64,000 nt of DNA from Barnesiella sp. (GTDB lineage: Bacteria; Bacteroidota; Bacteroidia; Bacteroidales; Muribaculaceae), in assembly GCA_014801075.1 (NCBI GenBank), contig JAAVEW010000005.1, forward strand, positions 8,590-72,589, given 5' to 3'. Under the pieces are notes generated by a model. The model saw only the letters and a list, made by a program, of their open reading frames with translations. It did no database searches and was not told the origin of the DNA. Position numbers and translations under genes: made by a program. Below, in pieces: positions 16,361 to 25,923 of the stretch (its first letter is position 1; each line of letters opens with the position of its first letter).

Positions 16361-16465
16361 GGCTTTGTGGCCCTTTATTGATTGAGTTTTGCAACTTATA
16401 ATTTAAGTATAAAGTATAGCTGATTTAAGTAAGTTACTTAGCTACAGTTTTTTAATATAGTTACT

Positions 16466-17353
16466 ATGTCATTACCCAAACGCAGTGCATTAGGCCGCGG
16501 CCTCGACTCACTCATTGCCATGGACGATGTCCCGGCACGCGGTTCGTCGGTCATCAACGAGATAGCGCTTGATGCCATAACTCCCAACCCGAGTCAGCCG
16601 CGTACCACATTTGACGAGGACGCGCTCAACGACCTCGCCGTGTCGATACGCGAAATCGGCATCATACAGCCCCTCTCCTTGCGCAAAATCGGTCCTGACC
16701 AATACCAGATTATAGCGGGCGAACGCCGTTACCGCGCGGCAATGAAAGCGGGCCTCGCAAGCGTGCCCGCCTACATCCGCACGGCCAACGACACCGAGCT
16801 CACCGAGATGGCCCTCATCGAGAACATACAGCGCGAGGACCTCAACGCCATAGAAATCGCCCTCACCTTCAAGAAGCTCATCGACCAGTACAACCTCACA
16901 CAGGAACGACTCAGCGAGCGCATAGGCAAGAAGCGCGCCACGATAGCCAACTTCCTGCGCCTGCTCCGCCTCCCCGCCGAGGTGCAGCTCGGTCTGCGCG
17001 ACAAGCGTCTTGACATGGGCCATGCCCGCGCGCTCCTGTCAATCGACAACCCCGCCCTGCAGCTCAAACTCTACAATGAGATTCTGCGTCAGGGACTTTC
17101 GGTGCGCCGCGTCGAAGAGCTTGCCAAAGCCTACCAGATGGCCGACGCCGCTCCCAAGAAGGAGAAGAGCCGCCCCGCCGCCAACCGCGACTTCGAAGTG
17201 CTGCGCAAACAGCTCTCCGCTTCGTTCAACACCCCCGTACAGTTCTCCTGCGACAATGCCGGCAAGGGTAAAATCTCATTCCCCTTCAAAAATCAGGACG
17301 AACTTGCCAAATTAATTACTATCTTTGATAGTCTGAAATCAAAAGAACAATAG
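16466..17353 (+). CDS. parB: Chromosome-partitioning protein ParB
   Basis: A 295-residue ParB CTPase/clamp that loads at parS sites. The N-terminal LGRGLDSLI motif is the ParA-stimulating region. The ParB/sulfiredoxin-like domain contains NPSQPRTTF, GERRYRAA (the CTP-binding motif) and ENIQREDLN. A helix-turn-helix (about 145-200, LTQERLSERIGKKRATIANFL) binds parS. The short C-terminal segment dimerises. It is downstream of parA and followed by the DUF5683 and lytic transglycosylase genes, an order I recall as common in Bacteroidales. Confidence 0.95.
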   Translation: MSLPKRSALGRGLDSLIAMDDVPARGSSVINEIALDAITPNPSQPRTTFDEDALNDLAVSIREIGIIQPLSLRKIGPDQYQIIAGERRYRAAMKAGLASVPAYIRTANDTELTEMALIENIQREDLNAIEIALTFKKLIDQYNLTQERLSERIGKKRATIANFLRLLRLPAEVQLGLRDKRLDMGHARALLSIDNPALQLKLYNEILRQGLSVRRVEELAKAYQMADAAPKKEKSRPAANRDFEVLRKQLSASFNTPVQFSCDNAGKGKISFPFKNQDELAKLITIFDSLKSKEQ

Positions 17354-17415
17354 CGGCGCGAAGGCAAGTGGGCGCAATTTTCGCCGCAACACTCTACCTC
17401 ACAGCCGATTAAGCA

Positions 17416-18243
17416 ATGAAAAAAGATAATACTCCTATAAAAGACTATGACATGACGGGTTGCCGCAAAGTGATACTTTCACTGCTGGCAGCCTTGTTGT
17501 TATGTCCTTTTAACCTTTTTTCAAATTCTTTTGCACTTGCCGCCGGCGACGATGACGACGACACTCCCCTCCCCTCCGAGATTCCGGTGGGTCAGGCACC
17601 GCTCCCCTCTGACTCGGAGATTGTGGGCGAAGGCATAATCACCCGCGGCGACCGTGTGAAATTCGTGCCGGAGGACACCGTGGCCGTAGTCAACGCGCTG
17701 ACCGACTCCGTCATGCCTATGACCGGCGAGTGGGTGCCCCGACAGATTGAGTTCAACCCCAATCCCACCAAAGCGGTGTGGCTCGCCGCCCTCTTTCCCG
17801 GCCTCGGACAGGTGTACAACCGCCGTTACTGGAAACTCCCCCTCGTGGTCGGCGGCTACCTCGGTCTCGCCTACGCCACAAGCTGGAACAACGGCATGCT
17901 CACCGACTACACCCGCGCCTACGCCGACATCATGGACAACGACCCTGCCACGCGCAGCTACATGGACTTCTTCCCCTCGACAGTCAACGAGGAGGACCTC
18001 GACAAGACGTGGCTCACCAACGTGCTCCGTTCGCGCAAAAACTATTTCCGCCGCAATCGCGACCTCTGCATCATCGGCATGATAGGTGTATATCTCGTTG
18101 CCATAGTCGACGCCTACGTCGACGCCTCCCTCGCCCATTTCGACATATCGCCCGACCTGTCGATGGAGCTATACCCCTCGCTCATACAGGATGGTCGCTC
18201 ACGTCTCCCCTCAATGGGACTACAATGGGCCATAACATTCTGA
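17416..18243 (+). CDS. DUF5683-type membrane protein
   Basis: A 275-residue envelope protein. The likely signal segment starts at the internal ATG at 17452 (MTGCRKVILSLLAALLLCPF); translation from 17416 would add 12 charged residues, so the start is uncertain. A Pro/Asp-rich linker follows (about 40-105). The DUF5683 core begins AVWLAALFPGLGQVYNRRYWKL, with a membrane helix after it (LVVGGYLGLAYATSW) and another near residue 220 (LCIIGMIGVYLVAIVDAY). The function is unknown. It lies between parB and mltD, so it may couple envelope and division functions, though only position suggests this. Confidence 0.8.
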   Translation: MKKDNTPIKDYDMTGCRKVILSLLAALLLCPFNLFSNSFALAAGDDDDDTPLPSEIPVGQAPLPSDSEIVGEGIITRGDRVKFVPEDTVAVVNALTDSVMPMTGEWVPRQIEFNPNPTKAVWLAALFPGLGQVYNRRYWKLPLVVGGYLGLAYATSWNNGMLTDYTRAYADIMDNDPATRSYMDFFPSTVNEEDLDKTWLTNVLRSRKNYFRRNRDLCIIGMIGVYLVAIVDAYVDASLAHFDISPDLSMELYPSLIQDGRSRLPSMGLQWAITF

Positions 18244-18281
18244 CACATCACGAACTACGTAGTTAAAATATATCTCCCAAA

Positions 18282-20087
18282 ATGAAAAGAGTATTACGAC
18301 ATATAACCTCGGGACTGCTTCTTACCCTCGCCGCGGCAGGCGCAAGCGGGGCCGATATACTGTCGGTAAGGGACACCATCACCGACCCGCATATCGTATA
18401 TCCCTACAGCTTCGAGGCCGACACTCACCTGATGATGCAGAACTGGTATATGCAGAACTATACCGAGCTTGCACGCAACGAGTTTACCAACAACACCCCC
18501 GTCTACCCCACCGACGAAGAGCTTACCCAACGCCTCCTCACTATGCCCACGGCCATCGAGATGCCTTTCAACTCGATTGTGAAGTCCTACATCAACATGT
18601 ACGTGGACCGTCGCCGCAACCTTGTGGAGAACATGCTCGGCATGTCAACCTACTACATGCCCATCTTCGAGGCCGCGCTTGAGCAGGAAGGCGTACCCTT
18701 GGAACTCAAATACTTACCTATCATCGAGTCAGCACTCAACCCCAACGCCGTGTCGCCCGTGGGCGCTACCGGATTGTGGCAGTTCATGCTCCCGACAGCG
18801 CGCGGCCTCGGTATGGAAATCAACTCGCTCGTCGACGAGCGCCGCGACCCCGTCACCTCCTCACGCATGGCAGCCCGCTACCTCAAGCAGCTCTATGACA
18901 TCTACGGTGACTGGTCGCTCGCCATCGCCGCCTACAATTGCGGTCCCGGCAACGTCAACAAGGCCCTGCGCCGCGCCGGAGAGGGCGCCAAGAAGGACTT
19001 CTGGGAAATCTACCCATACCTCCCCGCCGAGACCCGCGGCTACGTGCCCGGATTCATCGCCGCCAACTATGCCATGACCTATTACGACAAGCACAATATA
19101 TCACCCGCGCTTGCCCGTCGCCCTATCCTTACCGACTCCGTGATGGTCAAGAAACGCGTTCACTTCCAGCAGATTGCCGATGTACTCGACATCCCCGTAG
19201 AGGAGTTGCGCACCCTCAATCCGCAGTACCGTCAGGACATTATCCCCGGCGACATCAAGGCCTATCCCCTCGTGCTCCCCTCCCACCAGGCTCTATGCTA
19301 CGTGATTTCGGAGGACAGCATCATAGCACACGATGCCTACAAATACAACCGCCGCGCCGTTGTCGAACCCTCCACAGGAGCGTCACGTGAAAGCGACGAC
19401 GGCAAATACATCATCACCGAGGAAATCAAATATCACAAGGTCAAGAAAGGTGATACATTCAGCAGTCTGGCACGCCGCTACGGCGTGACCGCCGCGTCAA
19501 TCAAGAGCGCCAACGGCATCAAGACACTGCGCCGCGGACGCACTATCAAGATTGTAACCACCAAAAAGACCTTGAAGCCCGTTGAACAGGAAGCAGAGGA
19601 AACGGTTGAAGCAACCGAGGTTGAAACTCCCGTATCGGAGGAAGTTATCACCACCGAGGTAACCGACGCTCCCGAAGAGTGTGACGACTCGGAAAACGCT
19701 GAAACCGAAACCATCGAGGATTTCACCGCCGACATCAATAGCGAAAGCGACGACAACGAGGCTGACAGCGATGACTCCGCATCCGACAATCCTGTCGACA
19801 ACAAGATAAAATCGACATTCAACTCGCGCAAGGCCTCGACTCCCGAACCTGCGGCCAAACCCGCAGCTAAAGCTGAAAAGCCCGCTGCCGAGAAACCCGC
19901 TGCCAAGGCCGAGAAACCTGCCGCCAAAAACTCCGGCGAAGCCGCTCCCGTCTACCACAAGGTGAAAAAGGGCGAGACATTCTCGAAGATAGCACGCCGC
20001 TACGGCACAACTGTCAAGAAGCTTCAGCAGCTCAACGGCACTGACGGCTCTAAAATCAATGTGGGCCAGCGCATCAGAGTGAAATAA
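18282..20087 (+). CDS. mltD: Membrane-bound lytic murein transglycosylase D-like, with two LysM domains
   Basis: A 601-residue periplasmic murein hydrolase. The signal peptide is about 1-23. The SLT domain (about 135-260) has the catalytic Glu149 in YLPIIESALNPNAVSP, then GATGLWQFMLPTARG and AAYNCGPGNVNKA, all family hallmarks. One LysM domain is at about 385-428 (YHKVKKGDTFSSLARRYG) and a second at the C-terminus (YHKVKKGETFSKIARRYG). They are joined by an acidic stretch and then Ala/Pro/Lys repeats of the PAAKAEKPA kind (about 520-550). It cleaves glycan strands with anhydro-muropeptide formation. It is the last gene of the parAB-DUF5683 run. Confidence 0.92.
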   Translation: MKRVLRHITSGLLLTLAAAGASGADILSVRDTITDPHIVYPYSFEADTHLMMQNWYMQNYTELARNEFTNNTPVYPTDEELTQRLLTMPTAIEMPFNSIVKSYINMYVDRRRNLVENMLGMSTYYMPIFEAALEQEGVPLELKYLPIIESALNPNAVSPVGATGLWQFMLPTARGLGMEINSLVDERRDPVTSSRMAARYLKQLYDIYGDWSLAIAAYNCGPGNVNKALRRAGEGAKKDFWEIYPYLPAETRGYVPGFIAANYAMTYYDKHNISPALARRPILTDSVMVKKRVHFQQIADVLDIPVEELRTLNPQYRQDIIPGDIKAYPLVLPSHQALCYVISEDSIIAHDAYKYNRRAVVEPSTGASRESDDGKYIITEEIKYHKVKKGDTFSSLARRYGVTAASIKSANGIKTLRRGRTIKIVTTKKTLKPVEQEAEETVEATEVETPVSEEVITTEVTDAPEECDDSENAETETIEDFTADINSESDDNEADSDDSASDNPVDNKIKSTFNSRKASTPEPAAKPAAKAEKPAAEKPAAKAEKPAAKNSGEAAPVYHKVKKGETFSKIARRYGTTVKKLQQLNGTDGSKINVGQRIRVK

Positions 20088-20118
20088 CTTCAGCGCTGCG
20101 ACCCCCGCTACAAATTGT

Positions 20119-20141
20119 AAGACCCCGTTCCACAATATTTG
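20119..20141 (+). repeat. Dispersed repeat, copy 1
   Basis: GACCCCGTTCC then ACAATATTTG, just before the queA ATG. It matches copies at 24418-24443 and 51188-51213 (the latter on the minus strand) with one changed base. Confidence 0.7.
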
Positions 20142-20146
20142 AAACG

Positions 20147-21370
20147 ATGAACAAAGAGGTAAAAGAGATAAACATCGAGGAATATGACTACCCTCTGCCC
20201 GACGAACGGATTGCACGTCACCCGCTCGAACTGCGCGACGCGTGCCGACTGCTCGTGCGCCGGGCCGACGGCTCCATTTCCGACCATGTTTTCTCGGAAC
20301 TTGACACTCTGCTCCCCGCCGACTCCATGCTCGTGTACAACAACACGCGAGTAATCAACGCCCGCCTGCGTTTCCACAAAGGGGAGAACGGCGACGGCGC
20401 TCTCATTGAAATATTCTGCCTCGAACCTGAGCAACCCGCCGACTACGCGCAAAACTTCGCCTCGACCGACAGCTGCTCATGGACCTGCTTCGTAGGCAAC
20501 TCAAAGCGATGGAAATCAGGCACTCTTACCGCCCGCATCGACGTGGACGGCAACAGTGTGACTCTCGCAGCCGAACGCATCGCCCGCCACGACAACACCT
20601 CAGTGGTGCGCTTCTCGTGGAATAATCCCGAAGTCACCTTCTCCCAAATTATATCCTCGGCCGGCGAAATACCCATCCCCCCCTATCTCAACCGTGGCAC
20701 TGAAGCCACCGATACCACTGACTATCAGACAGTCTACAGCCACATAGAAGGTTCGGTAGCCGCCCCTACCGCCGGACTCCACTTCACCGACTCGCTGCTG
20801 CAGCGCATATCGCAACGCGGTATTCCGCGCCGCGAACTGACACTGCACGTAGGCGCCGGAACGTTTCAGCCCGTCAAGAGCGACACCATAGGCGAGCACC
20901 TGATGCACAGCGAATGGATAGCCGTGGACCGCTCGCTCATTGCCGAACTCGCAGCCGACAACCGCAAGGTGATAGCAGTAGGCACCACCTCGGTGCGCAC
21001 GCTCGAAAGCCTCTACCATATAGGTTGCCTGCTCAGTCAGGGAAAAGCCCCCGGCGAAGTGCCGCAGTGGTACCCCTACTCCCCCGAGCATCCCGACCTG
21101 TCGCGCAGCGAAGCTTTCAGCCTGATACTCAAATATCTCGACAACAACGGTCTCAACGTACTGATAGCCTCGACACGCATAATCATAGCGCCGGGCTACA
21201 CCTACCGCGTGGTCGACGGCATGGTGACCAACTTCCACCAGCCCCGCTCAACCCTGCTCCTGCTCGTGTCGGCATTCACCGGCGGCGACTGGCGCCCGAT
21301 GTATGACTTTGCCCTGCAGAACGGTTACCGTTTCCTCAGCTACGGCGACGGCTCGCTACTGCTGAGATAG
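20147..21370 (+). CDS. queA: S-adenosylmethionine:tRNA ribosyltransferase-isomerase
   Basis: A 407-residue QueA-family enzyme that transfers the ribosyl moiety of SAM to preQ1 in tRNA, forming epoxyqueuosine. Family motifs: YDYPLPDERIARHP at the N-terminus, VYNNTRVINARL, GEIPIPPYLNR, SHIEGSVAAPTAGLHFT, LHVGAGTFQPV and VTNFHQPRSTLLLLVSAF. It is longer than the approximately 356-residue E. coli protein, as I recall for one Bacteroidetes subgroup; the extra residues lie in the N-terminal half. A dispersed repeat ends five bases before the ATG, leaving little room for a separate leader. DUF4286 and ruvC follow. Confidence 0.93.
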   Translation: MNKEVKEINIEEYDYPLPDERIARHPLELRDACRLLVRRADGSISDHVFSELDTLLPADSMLVYNNTRVINARLRFHKGENGDGALIEIFCLEPEQPADYAQNFASTDSCSWTCFVGNSKRWKSGTLTARIDVDGNSVTLAAERIARHDNTSVVRFSWNNPEVTFSQIISSAGEIPIPPYLNRGTEATDTTDYQTVYSHIEGSVAAPTAGLHFTDSLLQRISQRGIPRRELTLHVGAGTFQPVKSDTIGEHLMHSEWIAVDRSLIAELAADNRKVIAVGTTSVRTLESLYHIGCLLSQGKAPGEVPQWYPYSPEHPDLSRSEAFSLILKYLDNNGLNVLIASTRIIIAPGYTYRVVDGMVTNFHQPRSTLLLLVSAFTGGDWRPMYDFALQNGYRFLSYGDGSLLLR

Positions 21371-21409
21371 TCAAGACTAAAATAATTTTAAACAGTTACT
21401 TACAGCACT

Positions 21410-21718
21410 ATGTATCTGATTAACACATCATTTCACGCCGAGCGCTCAGTCGCCGACGCCATCATAGAGGAGGTGCGCACAGGGTTGATGCCCAAGATGC
21501 AGGCCTCGACACTTTTCTCACAACTGCTTATGGCAGAAATACTTGTGGAGGTTGACCCCGACTGCAAGAGTTTCACCCTGCAAGGCCTTACCCCCGACCT
21601 CGATAAAGCTATGGAATGGCTTCACAGCGACGGGGCTGCATGCTTCGCCGAGCTCCACCGCCGCTACGGGCAGAAAGTGGTGTTCTTCACCACCCCTATG
21701 CAGGTTATAACTCAGTAA
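21410..21718 (+). CDS. DUF4286 family protein
   Basis: A 102-residue soluble protein, MYLINTSFHAERSVADAIIEEV, with the compact alpha/beta look of the DUF4286 family, which is conserved in Bacteroidetes and has no known function. The end KVVFFTTPMQVITQ is strand-like. It lies 39 bases after queA and 85 bases before ruvC, probably in the same transcription unit. Confidence 0.8.
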   Translation: MYLINTSFHAERSVADAIIEEVRTGLMPKMQASTLFSQLLMAEILVEVDPDCKSFTLQGLTPDLDKAMEWLHSDGAACFAELHRRYGQKVVFFTTPMQVITQ

Positions 21719-21803
21719 GTATCAAGCGGTAAGCAACGCCCGCAGAACATCATCAACGACAATTTAAAGCAACAAAACAATATTATCAGGGAGACACGCC
21801 ATC

Positions 21804-22379
21804 ATGGACAGCAGTCTTAAAGAGTGGGACAGAATAATCATAGGCATTGACCCGGGCACCAACGTGATGGGTTACGCCATTCTCGGTATCAAGGGTAAAC
21901 GCCCCGCACTCATAGCGATGGGAGTAATCGAACTCAGCAAGTTTGAGAGCCACTACCTGCGCCTGCGCCGCATCTACGAGCGCGTGCAAGGACTTGTGGA
22001 GCAGTATCTTCCCGACGAGATGGCCATCGAAGCGCCCTTCTTCGGCAAGAACGTGCAGTCGATGCTCAAACTCGGCCGCGCGCAAGGCGTCGCTATGGCC
22101 GCCGCCCTCTCGCGCGACGTGCCCATCACTGAGTATGAGCCGCGAAAAATCAAGATGGCAATCACCGGCAACGGCGGTGCTTCCAAAGAGCAGGTAAAGG
22201 AGATGTTGCGCCGCATTCTCGTCATCCCAGACGAGAGTATGCTGCCGCAGCTCGACGCCACCGACGCCCTCGGAGCCGCCTTGTGTCACTACTACGAGTC
22301 GGGCAAACCGGCAGTAGCCCGCGGCGCGTCGTCATGGAAAGCATTCATTGCCGCCCACCCCGATAAAGTGAAACGATAA
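21804..22379 (+). CDS. ruvC: Holliday junction resolvase RuvC
   Basis: A 191-residue endonuclease that cuts Holliday junctions together with RuvAB. The acidic catalytic residues are in place: Asp16 in [13 protein letters not shown], Glu76 in [11 protein letters not shown], and Asp151/Asp154 in [13 protein letters not shown]. The [11 protein letters not shown] helix is also typical. The length is normal, with a basic C-terminus. ruvA and ruvB are not in the window. Confidence 0.96.
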   Translation: MDSSLKEWDRIIIGIDPGTNVMGYAILGIKGKRPALIAMGVIELSKFESHYLRLRRIYERVQGLVEQYLPDEMAIEAPFFGKNVQSMLKLGRAQGVAMAAALSRDVPITEYEPRKIKMAITGNGGASKEQVKEMLRRILVIPDESMLPQLDATDALGAALCHYYESGKPAVARGASSWKAFIAAHPDKVKR

Positions 22380-22439
22380 AACCGAAAACGGCTGCCCAAC
22401 AGCCGTCAACACGTATAACAAATTGAAACACAATATACA

Positions 22440-23540
22440 ATGGCAAAGATAGGCGATACAGTAAGATTTCTCAACACCACCGGCGGCGGCCGCATAGTCC
22501 GCATCGAAAACGGCATAGCCCACGTGGAGGACCAGGACGGATTTGAGATACCCGCGCTGCTCAAAGAGTGCGTGGTAGTGATGGAAGCCTCGGCTGCTCC
22601 CAAAGCGCCAAAGGCCACTGCCTCAACGGTTTCAGCCCCGAAAAGCACCGGCTCAAAAGCAGCGCCGTCCAAAGCCGCAGCGCCCGAAAAGGTCATAGCG
22701 CCCGCGCCTGAACTCCCCCCGGTAGAGACTCCCGAAGGTGATAAAATCAATGTGGTGATGGCCTTCGAGGCCACCGACCTCAAGGCATTGTCAGGCTCGG
22801 AGTTTGATGCCGTACTCGTCAATGACTCAAACTATTACCTGAGCTTCACATTCGCTACCCGCGCCGAGGATTCCGGCAAGTGGACACTGCGCCGCGCAGG
22901 CACCGTCGAGCCCAACATCGTGCTTACGATGTGTACGCTCCCCTCCTCCGAAATCAACACCATTGACCGCGCGCTCGTGCAGTTTGTCGCATACAAGTCG
23001 GGCAAGGAGTTTGAAAGCAAAGCCCCCGTATCGGTCGAGACCAAAATCGACAACACCAAGTTCTTCAAGTTTCACTGCTACAAGAGCAACCCTTACTTCG
23101 ATGAGCCGGTAATCGCCGTTGACATAATGAAGGACGACCGCCCCGTCATCCCCCTGCCTGCCATCGACCCCAAGGAGTTGCAGCAAGCTATGCGCGAGAA
23201 GAATGACACCACCCCCTCGCAACAACACCGGTCAAAGCCATCGCGCCCCCGCAAGGGCGACATCATAGAGGTTGACCTGCACATCACCGAACTGCTCGAC
23301 AACGTCAACGGCCTCAGCCGCGCCGACATGCTCAACCGCCAGGTCGACGAGTTCCGCCGCGTGATGGACGCCAACCTCCGCAACCACGGCCAGAAGATAG
23401 TTTTCATCCACGGCAAGGGTGAGGGCGTACTCCGTCAGGCGCTCATGAAGGAGCTGACCCACCGCTACAAGGGCCACGACGTGAGCGACGCCTCGTTTCG
23501 CGAATACGGTTTCGGTGCCACTCAGGTCGTAATCCGATAA
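22440..23540 (+). CDS. DUF2027 protein with C-terminal Smr domain
   Basis: A 366-residue cytoplasmic protein. The N-terminal about 45 residues (AKIGDTVRFLNTTGGGRIVRI) form an SH3-like DUF2027 segment. A flexible Ala/Pro/Lys linker (about 50-95) leads to a beta-rich middle domain. The C-terminal Smr domain (about 275-366) shows EVDLHITELLD, KIVFIHGKGEGVLRQAL and a final GFGATQVVIR. Smr domains, as in MutS2, are nucleases or nucleic-acid binders acting on branched DNA or collided ribosomes. Being next to ruvC fits a nucleic-acid role, but the activity is untested. Confidence 0.88.
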   Translation: MAKIGDTVRFLNTTGGGRIVRIENGIAHVEDQDGFEIPALLKECVVVMEASAAPKAPKATASTVSAPKSTGSKAAPSKAAAPEKVIAPAPELPPVETPEGDKINVVMAFEATDLKALSGSEFDAVLVNDSNYYLSFTFATRAEDSGKWTLRRAGTVEPNIVLTMCTLPSSEINTIDRALVQFVAYKSGKEFESKAPVSVETKIDNTKFFKFHCYKSNPYFDEPVIAVDIMKDDRPVIPLPAIDPKELQQAMREKNDTTPSQQHRSKPSRPRKGDIIEVDLHITELLDNVNGLSRADMLNRQVDEFRRVMDANLRNHGQKIVFIHGKGEGVLRQALMKELTHRYKGHDVSDASFREYGFGATQVVIR

Positions 23541-23627
23541 CCCGACGCCTTACCTCTTCCCGCTCAACGACGCTCGACGTAACCCTCAAGCGTCATAACC
23601 TACTATAATACAGCATATCATACGTCT

Positions 23628-24395
23628 ATGATAATATATTTTTCCGGAACGGGCAACAGCCGCGACATGGCTCACCGCCTCTCGGCACTGCTCGGTGACA
23701 GCGACGTGGTGGAACTCGCCGGCGACACTCTGCGCAACGGCGAGCTGAAAGCCAAGCAGCCCTGCAAAGCCGTCGTGTGGGTGTTCCCGGTGTATAGCTG
23801 GGGCGTGCCTCCCGTAGTTGTAAAATTCATCAAAAGCGCGAAAATCAGCGGTATAACCGCCGCTCGTCACCACATGGTGGCCACCTGCGGCGACGATGCC
23901 GGCCTGACCGCAAAGCAGTGGCGCAGACTTATGCACCGCCGCGACTGGAGCGACGCCTCCGCCTCCACTGTCATCATGCCCAACACCTACACGCTGATGA
24001 AAGGATTTGACGTTGACCCGGAGCAACTTGCGGCAAGCAAACTCGAAGCGTCCGTGCCCCGCGTGGAGGAGATAGCCCGACGCATCAAGAGCGAGGCGAC
24101 CGACGACGATGTAGTCAAAGGCCGTTTCGCATGGTTCAAGAGCAAGGTCATATACCCGTGGTTCATACGCTTTGCCATGAGTCCGAAGCCGTTTCACGCC
24201 GCCGACAATTGCACAGGCTGCGGCCTCTGCGCCCGCCGCTGTCCCCTCGCCAACATCACCATGGACTCGGACCACCGCCCGCAGTGGGGCTCGAACTGCG
24301 CGCTCTGCCTCCGCTGCTACCACGTGTGCCCCGTAGGAGCGGTGCAATACGGCAAAGCAACCCGCGGCAAAGGCCGCTACCTCAACAAAGCCTGA
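23628..24395 (+). CDS. EFR1-type flavodoxin-ferredoxin fusion
   Basis: A 255-residue electron-transfer protein. The N-terminal flavodoxin-like domain has the FMN phosphate-loop motif YFSGTGNSRDMAHRL and the VFPVYSWGVPPVV segment. The C-terminus carries two 4Fe-4S motifs, CTGCGLCARRC and CALCLRCYHVC, each with CxxCxxCxxxC spacing. The architecture matches the EFR1 family, presumed to shuttle electrons between iron-sulfur and flavin partners. It is separated from the small ferredoxin gene by a 296-base non-coding stretch, so functional linkage is only suggested. Confidence 0.9.
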   Translation: MIIYFSGTGNSRDMAHRLSALLGDSDVVELAGDTLRNGELKAKQPCKAVVWVFPVYSWGVPPVVVKFIKSAKISGITAARHHMVATCGDDAGLTAKQWRRLMHRRDWSDASASTVIMPNTYTLMKGFDVDPEQLAASKLEASVPRVEEIARRIKSEATDDDVVKGRFAWFKSKVIYPWFIRFAMSPKPFHAADNCTGCGLCARRCPLANITMDSDHRPQWGSNCALCLRCYHVCPVGAVQYGKATRGKGRYLNKA

Positions 24396-24417
24396 CCATC
24401 CCCGCTCTGCCTCAATA

Positions 24418-24443
24418 AGACCCCGTTCCCCAATATTTGTTAA
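24418..24443 (+). repeat. Dispersed repeat, copy 2, with a hairpin
   Basis: GACCCCGTTCCCC then AATATTTGTTAA. It shares 26 contiguous bases with the copy at 51188-51213 (opposite strand). AGACCCCG (24418-24425) can pair with CGGGGTCT (24447-24454), so downstream of the EFR1 gene it may also fold as a hairpin. Confidence 0.75.
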
Positions 24444-24599
24444 CGCCGGGGTCTAAATATAGCATGCCGAGCGAGCCGGAGAGGGCGATATGCCCTGCAC
24501 ATCCGCCTGCAACGGTATGCGGGGAGCAACTCCGAATCGCTAAAATTGGGAGAATTTGCGGGGTCGCGGAGAAAATCGAGAATAAAGTGGAAAAAATTC

Positions 24600-24631
24600 T
24601 TTGATTTTTAAAAATAAAAGTCATAAATTTG
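24600..24631 (+). promoter_or_regulatory. Ferredoxin promoter
   Basis: TTTG (24600-24603) and TAAATTTG (24624-24631) are separated by 20 bases, a full match to the Bacteroidetes promoter, about 60 bases before the ferredoxin ATG. The rest of 24396-24691 holds only repeat copy 2 and no gene. Confidence 0.65.
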
Positions 24632-24691
24632 TACCGTCAATATCGACAACAATAGTCTTTTTAGTATAAATTATCTAACACAACCACTACT

Positions 24692-24859
24692 ATGGCTTAC
24701 GTAATTACCGACAAATGTGTAGCTTGTGGCACTTGTTTGCCCGTTTGTCCCGTTGAAGCAATCTCTGAAGGCGACATCTACCACATCGATCCCGACACTT
24801 GCATCGAGTGCGGTTCATGTGCAGAAGTATGCCCCTCTGAAGCAATCATCCCGGGCTAA
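24692..24859 (+). CDS. Small 2[4Fe-4S] ferredoxin
   Basis: A 55-residue ferredoxin. MAYVITDKCVACGTCLPVC opens the first cluster motif (Cys9, 12, 15, 19); the second is CIECGSCAEVC (Cys37, 40, 43, 47). The length and the pseudo-two-fold layout are those of clostridial-type bacterial ferredoxins, low-potential carriers for enzymes such as pyruvate:ferredoxin oxidoreductase. It has its own strong promoter, and a hairpin terminator follows 28 bases after the stop, so it is probably a monocistronic, well-expressed gene. Confidence 0.95.
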   Translation: MAYVITDKCVACGTCLPVCPVEAISEGDIYHIDPDTCIECGSCAEVCPSEAIIPG

Positions 24860-24887
24860 TCAGCAGCTTGCATAAAACAAGAAACAT

Positions 24888-24922
24888 AACGGGGTTGCCA
24901 CTTCAAACATGGCAATCCCGTT
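24888..24922 (+). terminator. Ferredoxin terminator
   Basis: AACGGGGTTGCCA (24888-24900) pairs with TGGCAATCCCGTT (24910-24922) with one G-U pair, followed by an A/T-rich tail. Confidence 0.75.
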
Positions 24923-24940
24923 AATTTAATTCACTTATCC

Positions 24941-25714
24941 ATGAGCCACGATACCACGCCTGCCCCGCTGTTTTCAATAATCACCGTCACTTACAACGCC
25001 GCGGCCACGCTGCCGCGCACCCTTGCCTCGGTCAAGGAGCAGACATGCCGCCTGTTTGAATACCTCATCATTGACGGTTGCTCCTCCGACGCTACATTGC
25101 AATTAGCTTCCGACTCGGCCATCGACGAGATGACCATCCACTCGGGCAAGGACGACGGCATCTACGACGCTATGAACAAGGGTCTCGGCATGGCGCAGGG
25201 CGACTACGTGATATTTCTCAACGCCGGCGACGCATTCCACTCCCCCGACACGCTCCGCAAAATCGCCGACACCATCCTCGCCAACGACTGCCCCGGCGTG
25301 GTGTACGGACAGACCGACATCGTCGACATCGAGGGACATCGCCTCGGCGAGCGACACCTGCGCGCTCCGGAGCAATTGACACTCGACAGTTTCCGCGACG
25401 GAATGGTGGTGTGTCATCAGGCATTCGTGGCGTTGCGCCGCATCACCTCCCCCTTCAACCTTAGATACCGACTTTCGGCCGACTACGAGTGGTGCATACG
25501 CTGCCTTCAACATTCACGCCACAATATCTATATCGACGACGTCCTCATCGACTACCTCAACGAGGGCACCACAACCCGCAACCATCGCCGCTCGCTCATA
25601 GAGCGCTTCAAGATAATGTGTTACTACTACGGCACATTCACCGCCCTGCGCAAACACCTCTCATTCATCCCCCGCTACCTCGGCCGACGCAACAACGGCA
25701 TCAACAACCAGTAA
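24941..25714 (+). CDS. Family 2 glycosyltransferase
   Basis: A 257-residue GT-A fold transferase. The N-terminus SIITVTYNAAATLPRTLASV and the LIIDGCSSDAT and SGKDDGIYDAMNKG blocks are the nucleotide-sugar-binding part. FLNAGDAFHS replaces the usual DxD region, and SADYEWCIRCL is the acceptor-side motif. It resembles WcaA-like enzymes for envelope polysaccharides. The acceptor and sugar are not deducible. No polysaccharide cluster surrounds it; the ferredoxin terminator precedes it. Confidence 0.9.
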   Translation: MSHDTTPAPLFSIITVTYNAAATLPRTLASVKEQTCRLFEYLIIDGCSSDATLQLASDSAIDEMTIHSGKDDGIYDAMNKGLGMAQGDYVIFLNAGDAFHSPDTLRKIADTILANDCPGVVYGQTDIVDIEGHRLGERHLRAPEQLTLDSFRDGMVVCHQAFVALRRITSPFNLRYRLSADYEWCIRCLQHSRHNIYIDDVLIDYLNEGTTTRNHRRSLIERFKIMCYYYGTFTALRKHLSFIPRYLGRRNNGINNQ

Positions 25715-25810
25715 CACAGGGGTTAGCGCTGTGTTAACTGACAGTTGTATAAAAATTCATAATTTCAGTATATTTTATGTAACAGATTTCGTTCTATCGG
25801 ATTCTGTTAC

Positions 25811-25818
25811 TATATTTG
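25811..25818 (+). promoter_or_regulatory. Candidate promoter of the 1477-aa secreted protein
   Basis: TATATTTG is an exact -7 match about 105 bases before the ATG at 25924; TTCG at 25788-25791 is an imperfect -33 at about the right spacing. Confidence 0.45.
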
Positions 25819-25923
25819 CATATTATTCCAATAGGATTAGTAAACAGGCGCAAGCAAACCCATATTCTCAACCGAAAAAGTATATAACCAGTTATAACAT
25901 AACCATTTTTTACAACCAATCGT

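Noticed and set aside
24941..25714. Part of a capsule or O-antigen cluster
   Set aside because: Only one glycosyltransferase is present; the neighbours are unrelated, so no polysaccharide locus is claimed.
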